Shown piece after piece: positions 41,342 through 47,403 of a stretch of DNA of 48,419 bases. The stretch is from a virus. The stretch lies in the IMG/VR virus record IMGVR_UViG_3300029812_000016, positions 1-48,419 of that record; one strand, 5' to 3'. The notes below the pieces were generated by a model, which did not search any database, was not told where the DNA came from, and saw only the letters and a list, made by a program, of their open reading frames with translations. Position numbers and translations under genes: made by a program. Positions within the stretch are counted from its first letter, which is position 1; each line of letters opens with the position of its first letter.

Positions 41342-41686
41342 ATGGGTTATTCTTGCACAGCGGTCGCAGGAACAGTATTAGGCTTTATCCTGGACGACTT
41401 AACCAAGAATGTAAACAATGGCACAAGCAATGGATGGTTCAACAATGGTAATGAGTATTTCTTTGAGCAGGGACAGGAGAATCAAGACGGAGCAATAACC
41501 GGCCAAGTCTGGCGTATTTTTAGTCGTAGCCACGACCTAAAACGTGCTGGTAATGTACGGATTGAACCAAATGGAACAGTAACAAAGTTTTACGGAATAC
41601 CAGCAAGTCTGCGTAAACTTGCAATGAGTAAACTGGCTGCGGGTGATTTCGGTAGTCTTTACTCAAGACCAGAATCAAACAGTTAA
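41342..41686 (+). CDS. First early gene, hypothetical protein, 114 aa
   Basis: ATG at 41342 behind GAGG; a GTG at 41330 lies before the ribosome site. Contents: a hydrophobic N-terminus (CTAVAGTVLGFIL), an Asn/Gly-rich middle (NVNNGTSNGWFNNGNEYF) and a C-terminal domain of about 50 residues (GQVWRIF, VRIEPNGTVTKFYGIP). The gene is flanked by an 11-bp inverted repeat (41312-41322 and 41684-41694) and closed by an intrinsic terminator, so it forms a separate unit controlled by P1. Role unknown; early host-takeover is plausible. Confidence 0.7.
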   Translation: MGYSCTAVAGTVLGFILDDLTKNVNNGTSNGWFNNGNEYFFEQGQENQDGAITGQVWRIFSRSHDLKRAGNVRIEPNGTVTKFYGIPASLRKLAMSKLAAGDFGSLYSRPESNS

Positions 41687-41701
41687 CCACTATTTGACGA
41701 A

Positions 41702-41731
41702 AGTCTGGCGGAGCAATCTGCCAGACTTTTT
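41702..41731 (+). terminator. Rho-independent terminator after the first early gene
   Basis: AGTCTGGC (41702-41709) pairs with GCCAGACT (41720-41727), loop of 10 bases, followed by a run of T. It ends just before the -35 of P2. Confidence 0.85.
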
Positions 41732-41733
41732 AT

Positions 41734-41761
41734 TTGCATATTCTCAAAAGTATGTTATACT
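41734..41761 (+). promoter_or_regulatory. Early promoter P2
   Basis: TTGCAT (41734-41739), 16-base spacer, TATACT (41756-41761). It is nearly identical to P1 and P3 in boxes and spacing, and directly follows a terminator. Expected start near 41768, which coincides with the A of the first ATG, so the first message could be leaderless. Confidence 0.75.
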
Positions 41762-41767
41762 ATAAGT

Positions 41768-41899
41768 ATGGTTATACTATTAACAATTACGCTGATATAC
41801 CTTATGCTGCTCAGACAGACAGCACAGAAACACACAGACAGGCGTATAAACTGGCTGCGTGGGCCGGTTCAGGGTTCAAGCACGTGGATTATACAATGA
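41768..41899 (+). CDS. Possible small membrane protein, 43 aa, leaderless
   Basis: The ATG is at the predicted transcription start of P2. It gives MVILLTITLIYLMLLRQ, one membrane span, followed by a basic tail, and ends in an ATGA overlap with another short frame. An alternative reading of this region in another frame from 41734 begins inside the promoter and is rejected. No ribosome site is possible at such a short leader, so confidence is limited. Confidence 0.4.
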   Translation: MVILLTITLIYLMLLRQTAQKHTDRRINWLRGPVQGSSTWIIQ

Positions 41900-41912
41900 A
41901 AGAGGTGAAATT

Positions 41913-42095
41913 ATGGAAACAGAAGAAAAACTTGAAATTGCATTGAATTTATTGACAGAAGAACAACAGCACGAATACGACAAGCAAACAGATTGGTCTT
42001 GTCCAAATTGTGGAACATCAGGCTTTGACGGATATTGCGGCTGGTGTAAACACAAGGGAAAACCAGAAGATGGTGTGAATTTCTATGACAGCTAA
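41913..42095 (+). CDS. Small zinc-ribbon protein, 60 aa
   Basis: ATG at 41913 behind GAGGTG. Helical N-terminus (EEKLEIALNLLTEEQQHEYD), then CPNC (about residues 30-33) and CGWC (about 42-45) with KHKG, a typical zinc ribbon. Early position after P2. Function unknown. Confidence 0.65.
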   Translation: METEEKLEIALNLLTEEQQHEYDKQTDWSCPNCGTSGFDGYCGWCKHKGKPEDGVNFYDS

Positions 42096-42152
42096 GCAGT
42101 TTATCTGGTTGTGTATATTGGCATATTTGACACTCTGTTAAGGAGCAGGAAA

Positions 42153-42338
42153 ATGAAACAGACAACAACAGTAATGAAACAGTACGAAATTGAGATACAG
42201 GAAACACTAACACTAACTCTCCCGGTCATAGCAGAGTCGCTGGATGCGGCCCTTGAGCGTATCGAGGAAGCTTATAGCTGCGGCGAAATTGAATTGGCCG
42301 TAGAGGGCCATCACGATGTAACCTTCAAACAGATCTAA
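42153..42338 (+). CDS. DpnD/PcfM-like protein, 61 aa
   Basis: The start is the ATG at 42153, behind AAGGAG. The pattern QYEIEIQETLTLTLPVIAES, then AALERIEEAYSCGEIELA, matches the DpnD/PcfM C-terminal family found in mobile elements and phages. No biochemical function is agreed. It is the last gene before a strong terminator, so it closes the P2 unit. Confidence 0.7.
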   Translation: MKQTTTVMKQYEIEIQETLTLTLPVIAESLDAALERIEEAYSCGEIELAVEGHHDVTFKQI

Positions 42339-42392
42339 GGAGCAGGAAACAGGTTTCTTGAAGCCTGCGAAGCAGACTAATCCCTCTCATAG

Positions 42393-42445
42393 AAGGCCCG
42401 TAGAAACGTCCTGAGACCCTCTCTAATCGCCTACGGGCCTTTTTA
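42393..42445 (+). terminator. Rho-independent terminator, long loop
   Basis: AAGGCCCGTAG (42393-42403) pairs perfectly with CTACGGGCCTT (42431-42441), followed by TTTTT at 42440-42444. The loop of 27 bases contains CTCTAATC (42421-42428). It ends the P2 transcript. A small hairpin (42350-42367) and an orphan ribosome-site sequence AAGGAGCAGGAAA lie just upstream. Confidence 0.8.
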
Positions 42446-42834
42446 TGGCCAAATATGCCTTACTATCTGGGAAATCGAATCCTGTGCAATTATTGAGCAT
42501 ACTGAATCTGACTACTGCTTAATCAGTAGATAGCGTTAACATCCAGACTTATGATTCGAGTATTACGAAATCCCCCCCTGATTAGAGCGATTAGTTTTAT
42601 GATAACCGTTTTTAGCTCTATATAGATTCTTCTTTCTTATTTTATATTTATATCTATTATTAATATAAATTAAAGAATAGCTTTACTACTACTCTAAAAG
42701 TGAATTAGATAAAATAAAACACTCTAATCTGGTCGGAATCCTTCGCATATACCGAAGTTCGCACGTAATACAGAGGAGACTTATAAAAATAATCGGGGGG
42801 CAAATGAAAGAATGCCATAATAGGAGACAAGATA
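42446..42834. other. Non-coding region, AT-rich, candidate replication origin
   Basis: No gene longer than a dozen codons is visible. It has a hairpin CTACTG/CAGTAG (42512-42517 with 42524-42529), a GATTAG pair (42580 and 42589), a strongly AT-rich stretch (about 42610-42720) and CTCTAATC (42722-42729); another CTCTAATC lies in the terminator loop at 42421. Repeated words on both strands around an AT-rich tract are typical of phage origins, but no protein-binding evidence exists. Confidence 0.45.
42741..42777 (+). promoter_or_regulatory. Conserved dyad block, copy 1 (CTTCG-N7-CGAAG)
   Basis: CTTCG (42741-42745), CATATAC, CGAAG (42753-42757), then TT, five bases, GTAATA, one base, AGAGGA, ending at 42777. 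Copy 2 at 46492-46528 has the same elements at the same spacing. The dyad is 17 bp. It lies upstream of the 42835 gene and could be the binding site of the HTH protein at 46534. Confidence 0.65.
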
Positions 42835-43272
42835 ATGTATAATTACACAAGCGTAATCGCAAATCTACTATTATATCGCGGCCCGGCTACTGGCGAAGAG
42901 CTTGCAAAGTATAAACCAGAGCTTGCAAGGCCCGTAAATACTTGTAGTGGAAAACGAGTATATGTGCGAACGAAATTCGACCATCATAAATACTGGTTTT
43001 ATACCTGTACTGTATGCGGGAAAACTGGTATTACGCGAACGGGCCGGATTAACAGTTTTCGATGCGAATGCCAGAAAAATGTAAAAAGGCGAAGAAAATG
43101 GAGACGCAAAAAGATTCAGCCGGAAAAGAAAATATGCTCGATGTGTAAGCAAATACTGCCCTTGACGACAGATTATTTTTATAGGACAAAAACCGGATAT
43201 TTCGGCAGTTATTGCAAGGAATGCCATAAAGAACGATACGTGCCTGACAGAGAATTTGGACAATTAATCTGA
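42835..43272 (+). CDS. Two-zinc protein with HNH-type zinc ribbon, 145 aa
   Basis: The first part has CTVCGKTG and CECQ as one zinc site around residues 58-80. After a basic stretch (KRRRKWRRKK) comes KICSMCKQILPLTTDYFYRT and CKECHKE, the zinc ribbon that precedes HNH nuclease domains in this genome (13999). No HNH nuclease domain follows. It may be a DNA-binding remnant of a homing enzyme or a regulator. Its gene follows the operator block and starts behind TAGGAGACAAGATA. Confidence 0.6.
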   Translation: MYNYTSVIANLLLYRGPATGEELAKYKPELARPVNTCSGKRVYVRTKFDHHKYWFYTCTVCGKTGITRTGRINSFRCECQKNVKRRRKWRRKKIQPEKKICSMCKQILPLTTDYFYRTKTGYFGSYCKECHKERYVPDREFGQLI

Positions 43273-43280
43273 GATTTTAT

Positions 43281-43308
43281 TTGCATATTCCTGAAAGTGT
43301 GTTATACT
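43281..43308 (+). promoter_or_regulatory. Early promoter P3
   Basis: TTGCAT (43281-43286), 16 bases, TATACT (43303-43308), the third copy of the same promoter. The expected start near 43315 is just upstream of AAAGGAGC, the ribosome site of the 43329 gene. Confidence 0.75.
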
Positions 43309-43328
43309 ATAAGAAAAGGAGCAAAACG

Positions 43329-43598
43329 ATGATACTTAGAATCCACACAGAAAACAAGAACAGAAATTGGATTGAGAGTTTAATTGGGCTGCATTTTTCC
43401 GATGGGTTCTCAATCAGCGAACAAGTCGGACATTGGAAAGGCGGATTCGAGCAGAGTCTATGTATCGAAATCGACACGCTTAATAGTAGTACTGGTTTTC
43501 ATCGACAACTTTGTGATATTATCCGTGAATTAAAAGCCCACAACGCACAAGAAGCTATATTGGTACAGGAAATTGAATCGAACAGCTATTTGGCATAG
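43329..43598 (+). CDS. Hypothetical protein, 89 aa
   Basis: ATG at 43329 behind AAAGGAGC; an upstream in-frame ATG at 43281 overlaps the promoter and is rejected. Sequence features: RIHTENKNRNWIESLIGLHF, GHWKGGFEQSLCIEI and EAILVQEIESNS. The last part reads like the common phage motif Q-E-A-x-L-VQ-x-x-E-x-x-S. Function unknown; it starts the P3 unit. Confidence 0.6.
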   Translation: MILRIHTENKNRNWIESLIGLHFSDGFSISEQVGHWKGGFEQSLCIEIDTLNSSTGFHRQLCDIIRELKAHNAQEAILVQEIESNSYLA

Positions 43599-43614
43599 GA
43601 GCAGTTGCCAGTTG

Positions 43615-43697
43615 ATTAAATCTTCTGGTAACAAGGTCGAAAGACCGCAGGCTCTGTTCGGGGGAGAAGGCTCCCCCGGATAAACCTTTGAGGAGCA
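43615..43697 (+). repeat. Structured repeat element, copy 2 (intergenic)
   Basis: Same stems as at 2763-2842: TTGCCAG/CTGGTAA (43615-43621, 43635-43641), GGTC-GAAA-GACC (43645-43656, a GNRA-type tetraloop) and CGGGGGA/TCCCCCG (43669-43675, 43682-43688). The linker and tail are the same, while loops differ. It lies between two genes and directly before the ribosome site GAGGAGCAG of the 43702 gene. Confidence 0.75.
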
Positions 43698-43701
43698 GAA
43701 A

Positions 43702-43878
43702 ATGGATAATTTTGAAGCAGTCGGAATGTGTGAAGGGTTCATTGAACCTGAAAATGAGGAACAGACGATTGAAGCCTGGCAATACTTAATCGACACGGGC
43801 CTTGCCTGGACACTACAAGGGTGCTTCGGACGTCAAGCAAAAACCTTAATCGAAGCCGGAATATGCACAGGGGGATAA
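43702..43878 (+). CDS. Small protein with conserved WQYLIDTG motif, 58 aa
   Basis: ATG at 43702 behind GAGGAGCAGAAA. It has QTIEAWQYLIDTGLAWTLQG and FGRQAKTLIEAGIC, a motif order seen in many small phage proteins. Start is close to the structured repeat. Function not known. Confidence 0.65.
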   Translation: MDNFEAVGMCEGFIEPENEEQTIEAWQYLIDTGLAWTLQGCFGRQAKTLIEAGICTGG

Positions 43879-43879
43879 A

Positions 43880-44092
43880 ATGAGTAGAGAAACAAGACCG
43901 GGCGTATGCCCTAAGTGTGGTGGTGGAAACCTAAATTATGAGTGTTCGGAACCCTGCGATGAAAGCATCAAATATCCTTATACTTGTGAGGATTGTGGGT
44001 TTGAAGGTGTAGAATGGTACGGCCTTCAATTTGCCGGACACTGGGATACAGATGGAAACGAATTAGAGGAGCAGGAAAATGAATCAGGTTGA
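43880..44092 (+). CDS. Zinc-ribbon protein, 70 aa
   Basis: Cys sites: CPKC (residues 10-13), a CSEPC segment and CEDC (about 36-39); two metal sites are possible. The C-terminus is acidic. Separated from the previous gene by one base. Function unknown. Confidence 0.6.
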   Translation: MSRETRPGVCPKCGGGNLNYECSEPCDESIKYPYTCEDCGFEGVEWYGLQFAGHWDTDGNELEEQENESG

Positions 44093-44183
44093 TTATGACG
44101 AGAAAAAATTCGATAAAGACGAGTATGGGAATTTATATGAAAAAGAAATAAAACAGGATGAAAAGGAGAAAAATGATGCGTAA
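44079..44183 (+). CDS. Acidic mini-protein, 34 aa
   Basis: ATG at 44079 behind GAGGAGCAGGAAA, the recurrent ribosome site of this arm. Highly charged (NQVDYDEKKFDKDEYGNLYE). It overlaps the previous and following genes by 14 and 11 bases. The good ribosome site argues for expression. Confidence 0.5.
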   Translation: MNQVDYDEKKFDKDEYGNLYEKEIKQDEKEKNDA

Positions 44184-44382
44184 ATTAGAGAGACTCAGAA
44201 AAGAAGCGTTAGAATCCTGTAAGTTTCACGGACACAAGATGAAACCATTTTCTCGGAAATACCGCTATTGGTGGGATTCAGAATGCAAAGTATGTGGGAT
44301 GAGAGTAAATCTTAACGCGGAACCGTATCCGGATGCCATAGAAATTAGGGGCGATGCAATAACATTACATTGTGGCCGTTGA
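44173..44382 (+). CDS. Basic Cys/His protein, 69 aa
   Basis: Start at 44173 or 44176 behind AAGGAG. N-terminal basic helix (KLERLRKEALESCKFHGHKM), then CKVCG and a distal CG. A C-H-C-C zinc finger is plausible. It may bind nucleic acid. No family recognised. Confidence 0.6.
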   Translation: MMRKLERLRKEALESCKFHGHKMKPFSRKYRYWWDSECKVCGMRVNLNAEPYPDAIEIRGDAITLHCGR

Positions 44383-44406
44383 AAATAAAGAAAATAGAGG
44401 AAAAAA

Positions 44407-44610
44407 ATGATGATGAAAAAACATTATAAGGCAATAGCAGAGATTATTGCGGAGAGTGTAGAATTTGCTGCTACAACACCGGGACACTGTTATAATTGCA
44501 ATGAACGAATGCGGAATATAACAAATGAATTGACAGATTATTTTTACTCCGAGGACAGTACGTTTGACCGAGACGAGTTTCTCCGAATTGCCGGATATAC
44601 TGTAAGTTAA
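44407..44610 (+). CDS. Hypothetical helical protein, 67 aa
   Basis: Helical (HYKAIAEIIAESVEFA, RMRNITNELTDYF) with a CYNC pair at about residues 28-31 and a C-terminal acidic helix. This is the form of small phage proteins that carry a conserved NITNEL helix. Behind AGAGG. Function unknown. Confidence 0.6.
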   Translation: MMMKKHYKAIAEIIAESVEFAATTPGHCYNCNERMRNITNELTDYFYSEDSTFDRDEFLRIAGYTVS

Positions 44611-44630
44611 ATAAGAAAGGAAAAAACAAT

Positions 44631-44807
44631 ATGCCACATACCAGTGAAAACATACAGAGACTCAGTAAAGTCGATCTGATTGTAAGCGGTTATGAGTGGA
44701 CGTGTCCGCACTGTGGTAAACTTAACAGTGAGCCAATAGAGTCTGTTATTGTGGGGTGCTGCGAATGCGATAGTGTATTTCGTGTGAACCAGATTTTTGA
44801 AGGGTAG
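44631..44807 (+). CDS. Zinc-ribbon protein, 58 aa
   Basis: ATG at 44631 behind AGAAAGGA. Two pairs, CPHC (about residues 27-30) and CCEC (about 44-47), form a ribbon typical of small transcription- or DNA-linked proteins. Function unknown. Confidence 0.65.
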   Translation: MPHTSENIQRLSKVDLIVSGYEWTCPHCGKLNSEPIESVIVGCCECDSVFRVNQIFEG

Positions 44808-44812
44808 AAAAG

Positions 44813-45112
44813 ATGAAACAAACTGATCAAGGTGGAAATAAAATACCTGATGATTTAGTGGTATTGCCGGAGATAGGATTTTTAGAGCGTGAAGAAATAG
44901 CGATAATTACTACTGCTGACTGGTATGACGTAAAAATAGATCAGGGCGATGATGAAGATCAACCGATTACTTATCTTATGGCGTCTGCAAAAGCGATAGA
45001 TTATTTTTCTGATATTGACCTTAACGAGCTTGGTGGGATACCTATTGAAGCTCTGAAAGTCGATGACAGATTAAAACGCTGGAGCGTAGAGGACGGTTTT
45101 TATCATAGCTGA
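44813..45112 (+). CDS. Hypothetical acidic protein, 99 aa
   Basis: Contains DLVVLPEIGFLEREEIAIIT and YLMASAKAIDYFSDIDLN. No family recognised. The frame ends just before a Cys-rich frame that lacks a standard start (45102-45266), and the T5 run at the end could be a frameshift point. Confidence 0.6.
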   Translation: MKQTDQGGNKIPDDLVVLPEIGFLEREEIAIITTADWYDVKIDQGDDEDQPITYLMASAKAIDYFSDIDLNELGGIPIEALKVDDRLKRWSVEDGFYHS

Positions 45113-45266
45113 CAAAAAACTTACAGCCGAAGAACAGGAACAGTATGGAAAATGCTTGGCTCAGTGTACAATCTGCCTGCTTAATGGCTGTTGTAAACTC
45201 CAAGAAAAGATTAAAGGGAAAAATGATGGGCAAAGTAACGATGAGTATGCGAAATACGATTGCTAA
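45102..45266 (+). CDS. Cys-rich frame of 54 codons without a normal start (possible frameshift extension)
   Basis: A clean, protein-like frame (ADKKLTAEEQEQYGKCLAQC, then CTICLLNGCCK) has no ATG, GTG or TTG; the first codons are ATC and ATA. It is in the +1 frame relative to the upstream gene, which reaches it through GGT-TTT-TAT. Either a +1 slip on the U run, a one-base sequence error or an unusual start could connect them. The five-cysteine cluster is unlike a random frame. Confidence 0.4.
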   Translation: MIADKKLTAEEQEQYGKCLAQCTICLLNGCCKLQEKIKGKNDGQSNDEYAKYDC

Positions 45267-45375
45267 ACACTTACGGTATTACCGTAATCGCAAGACGTAT
45301 AGGGATATTGCAGAACGGCATATTGTTTATATTCGCCGTATTGCTAAAAAGTTTCCAAAAAGTAGAAAAGGATAG
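45223..45375 (+). CDS. Basic small protein, 50 aa
   Basis: Start at 45223 behind AAAGGGAAAA. Strongly basic and helical (AKHLRYYRNRKTYRDIAERH), ending KKFPKSRKG. Possible nucleic-acid binding protein, related in style to ribosomal or HTH fragments. A longer upstream reading in the same frame from 45145 has no ribosome site. Confidence 0.5.
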   Translation: MMGKVTMSMRNTIAKHLRYYRNRKTYRDIAERHIVYIRRIAKKFPKSRKG

Positions 45376-45380
45376 AAAAG

Positions 45381-45548
45381 ATGAAAGCGACAATACGACT
45401 ATTTTTAGAAACAGATGAACACGGTCGGCAATACTTTAGGAACGACCGTGAAGCCAGCACGCGACTGGTGCGGGATGCTATTGAAGCAACAGAAGCGGAC
45501 GGTGTTATACGCCGAATTGGATACGAGGTAAGCAGAGATGGGAGCTAA
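45381..45548 (+). CDS. Hypothetical protein, 55 aa
   Basis: ATG at 45381 behind AAAGGATAG. The sequence ATIRLFLETDEHGRQYFRND is strand-rich, then a helix (STRLVRDAIEATEADGVI). No family recognised. Overlaps the next gene by 11 bases. Confidence 0.55.
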   Translation: MKATIRLFLETDEHGRQYFRNDREASTRLVRDAIEATEADGVIRRIGYEVSRDGS

Positions 45549-45654
45549 ATCAAACATAAAGAGAAACCGATACGAGCGGAAAAAGCAGCGGAAAAAGATG
45601 TATAAGAACCTCAAGGCTGATCCGCGAACAGGTCAAAGGAGATATGCGAAATGA
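45538..45654 (+). CDS. Very basic mini-protein, 38 aa
   Basis: Almost half Lys/Arg (NIKRNRYERKKQRKKMYKNL). It could bind nucleic acid, or be a chance frame, but the start is coupled to the preceding gene and the stop overlaps the next start (ATGA). Confidence 0.5.
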   Translation: MGAKSNIKRNRYERKKQRKKMYKNLKADPRTGQRRYAK

Positions 45655-45818
45655 GTGAAAAGAAAGTAGTTGAAATTTCAGTAATGAACGGGGCTGTTGA
45701 AGTTGAGAATATTCCGGATGGGATAGAGGTTCATATTAGGGATTATGACATTGACGGAGCACCAGAGGAAGAATTGCTCAGGGATGAATGGGGTTGGTAT
45801 ATTTTAACGAAATGGTAA
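45651..45818 (+). CDS. Hypothetical acidic protein, 55 aa
   Basis: ATG overlaps the preceding stop. Strand-rich (EISVMNGAVEVENIPDGIEV) with an aromatic end (WGWYILTKW). It is the common layout for tiny phage proteins of unknown function. Confidence 0.6.
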   Translation: MSEKKVVEISVMNGAVEVENIPDGIEVHIRDYDIDGAPEEELLRDEWGWYILTKW

Positions 45819-45819
45819 G

Positions 45820-46047
45820 ATGCCTGAAATCCCTAATTATCGTGCGTTTTTTGCTGAATGTTATTATGAGTGTGCAAGATGTTTTCCCGCCATCAGCGAT
45901 GATATTCTTGAGCAGATGACAGATAGATTAGTAAGCAGCTTTATGTATGATCCCGAACGAACGATGACACTATTTGAGGTAAAGGTTCGATGTCATCAGC
46001 TTATAAGAAGCCTAAAAGAATCAGAAAGGAAAGGCCATGATCAGTGA
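45820..46047 (+). CDS. Hypothetical helical protein, 75 aa
   Basis: Helical, aromatic N-terminus (EIPNYRAFFAECYYECARCF) then a basic C-terminal helix. Cys residues are present but without a clear zinc pattern. Overlaps the next gene by 11 bases. Confidence 0.55.
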   Translation: MPEIPNYRAFFAECYYECARCFPAISDDILEQMTDRLVSSFMYDPERTMTLFEVKVRCHQLIRSLKESERKGHDQ

Positions 46048-46345
46048 AAGTAAATCTGAAAGGTTTATAAGGCTCGCAGAAAAACGCGTAACAAACGCCT
46101 TAACAGAGCTTAGGAAAATTGGCAACCTTGCTGGACCTGCTTATGAGTACACTGAAAAGCAAGTCCAGGCTATTATCACAGCTTTGAACGATGGGATCAG
46201 TAATATCAATGTTCGATTTGATAAACCCTGTTCGGCAGAGGATGAAGACTTCAAATTTGAAGACTGGATTGAAGCCGGGACAGATTCAGAGGATGAAGAT
46301 TTAGAAGGATACGAGACTATAATTCACACAGACGAAAGCGGATGA
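46037..46345 (+). CDS. Hypothetical protein, 102 aa
   Basis: N-terminal helix (SERFIRLAEKRVTNALTELR), LAGPAYEYTEKQVQAIITAL, then an acidic disordered C-terminus. Such helix-plus-acidic-tail proteins are found in phage early regions. No family assigned. Confidence 0.6.
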   Translation: MISESKSERFIRLAEKRVTNALTELRKIGNLAGPAYEYTEKQVQAIITALNDGISNINVRFDKPCSAEDEDFKFEDWIEAGTDSEDEDLEGYETIIHTDESG

Positions 46346-46349
46346 AAAT

Positions 46350-46499
46350 ATGGATAAGAAAATCTATGACGACATCAAGCGGTTTGAAGCTGAAACTGGG
46401 ATTCCTTTTCGCACAGTCCATCGACAGACGAAGGGAAAATATCACCATACAGTGGTTTTAGCAGATTTATTTCGGAATTATCCCGAAAAGGCTTCGTAA
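46350..46499 (+). CDS. Hypothetical protein, 49 aa
   Basis: ATG at 46350 follows the preceding stop. Features: DIKRFEAETGIPFRTVHRQT and HHTVVLADLFRNYP. Its last codons contain the first half of the dyad operator (46492). Function unknown. Confidence 0.55.
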   Translation: MDKKIYDDIKRFEAETGIPFRTVHRQTKGKYHHTVVLADLFRNYPEKAS

Positions 46500-46528
46500 T
46501 TGCCGAAGTTTCAAGGTAATATAGAGGA
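46492..46528 (+). promoter_or_regulatory. Conserved dyad block, copy 2 (CTTCG-N7-CGAAG), before HTH gene
   Basis: CTTCG (46492-46496), TAATTGC, CGAAG (46504-46508), TT, five bases, GTAATA, one base, AGAGGA (to 46528). Same spacing as copy 1 at 42741. AGAGGA is also the ribosome site of the HTH gene at 46534, so the block is probably an operator or 5' leader controlling that gene. Confidence 0.65.
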
Positions 46529-46533
46529 ACACA

Positions 46534-46896
46534 ATGACTGATCAAGAAACAGCTTATCGCTTATGCCATCAGGACTTTCAAGAATTATCTACTACTCAAG
46601 CCGCTTTATATATGGAAATAACACCACGCCGTGTTCAGCAGCTTCTTGCAGCCCTAAAGAAAAAAGCCCCACATTTATTTCCCATACTCTCCAAAATACA
46701 GGCCAGGGATTATCACCTTTTTACTGTTGAAGGCTGGAGTATGACAGACATTGCAGAGAATACACATCGGGCTGTTCACACAGTATCGAATAATATCGCG
46801 GCTGCTGTTAAAAAAGGTATGCCGAAGCCTACTAAGGGCGGAGGAATACTACGGTATCAATCAGATATGGATAATAAAATCAAAGAGAGATTTTAG
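46534..46896 (+). CDS. HTH DNA-binding regulator, 120 aa
   Basis: Two helix-turn-helix-like regions are readable: STTQAALYMEITPRRVQQLL (about residues 18-40) and SMTDIAENTHRAVHTVSNNI (about residues 69-88), each with the A-x3-G/T-turn pattern. The sigma-like or LuxR-like second HTH would bind DNA. The dyad block lies directly upstream, so autoregulation is likely. Ends one base before the next gene. Confidence 0.7.
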   Translation: MTDQETAYRLCHQDFQELSTTQAALYMEITPRRVQQLLAALKKKAPHLFPILSKIQARDYHLFTVEGWSMTDIAENTHRAVHTVSNNIAAAVKKGMPKPTKGGGILRYQSDMDNKIKERF

Positions 46897-47403
46897 ATGA
46901 TAAAAAAAGAAAGTGGTGCGGAACGAAAATTTGAAACTGGGGCAAGAAAACAAAATGCTAAAGGTAAAGGGACACCAGTATTATTTCCCGGTGATGCTTA
47001 TTTGGAAATTAGTAAACATTTTGAAGATGGTGCAGATCATTATGAGCCAAGAAATTGGGAAAAAGGAATACCCTTATCCAAGTTGATAGATTCTTTAGAG
47101 CGTCATATTGCCCAGGAAAAAATGGGCCTAACCGATGAAAGTCATGACAGAGCACTTGCTTGGAATGCTGTTGTTTATTTAGCTACAAAATTACGGATTA
47201 AAGCTGGTATTTTACCAAAGGAATTAGATGACTTAGAGGGAGCGTATGCTAAATCTGTAGAAACGAAACCGGAATACAGGGATGGTGTTGAAAGATTATG
47301 TCTATCCTGTGTTTACTTTCGTATAAAGTACGATGATCCACCCTGTAATACTTGTTTTGGTTTGAACGAAGATCATCCAAATTGGGAGCCAAAACCATGC
47401 TAA
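46897..47403 (+). CDS. dATP/dGTP diphosphohydrolase-type (MazG-like) protein with zinc ribbon, 168 aa
   Basis: The N-terminal part matches the phage dATP/dGTP diphosphohydrolase family: TGARKQ (residues 14-19), LEISKHFEDGADHYEPRNWE (residues 36-54), SLERHIAQ (residues 66-73) and SHDRALAWNAVVYLATKLR. In Z-genome phages a homologue (MazZ) helps replace adenine by 2-aminoadenine. Cys135, Cys138, Cys150 and Cys153 form a C-terminal zinc ribbon. It is co-located with HAD and deoxyribosyltransferase-like genes. PurZ and DatZ are not seen in the window. Confidence 0.7.
   Translation: MIKKESGAERKFETGARKQNAKGKGTPVLFPGDAYLEISKHFEDGADHYEPRNWEKGIPLSKLIDSLERHIAQEKMGLTDESHDRALAWNAVVYLATKLRIKAGILPKELDDLEGAYAKSVETKPEYRDGVERLCLSCVYFRIKYDDPPCNTCFGLNEDHPNWEPKPC

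Noticed and set aside
41734-41946. Coding frame from 41734 (70 codons)
   Set aside because: Its start is inside the -35 box of P2 and has no ribosome site; the zinc-ribbon gene at 41913 and the leaderless frame explain the region better.
42339-42392. A gene after the orphan ribosome site AAGGAGCAGGAAA
   Set aside because: No start codon follows at usable spacing; only a hairpin and terminator are there.
46897-47403. A 2-aminoadenine (Z) genome
   Set aside because: The diphosphohydrolase is similar to the MazZ type, but no PurZ or DatZ gene is recognised.
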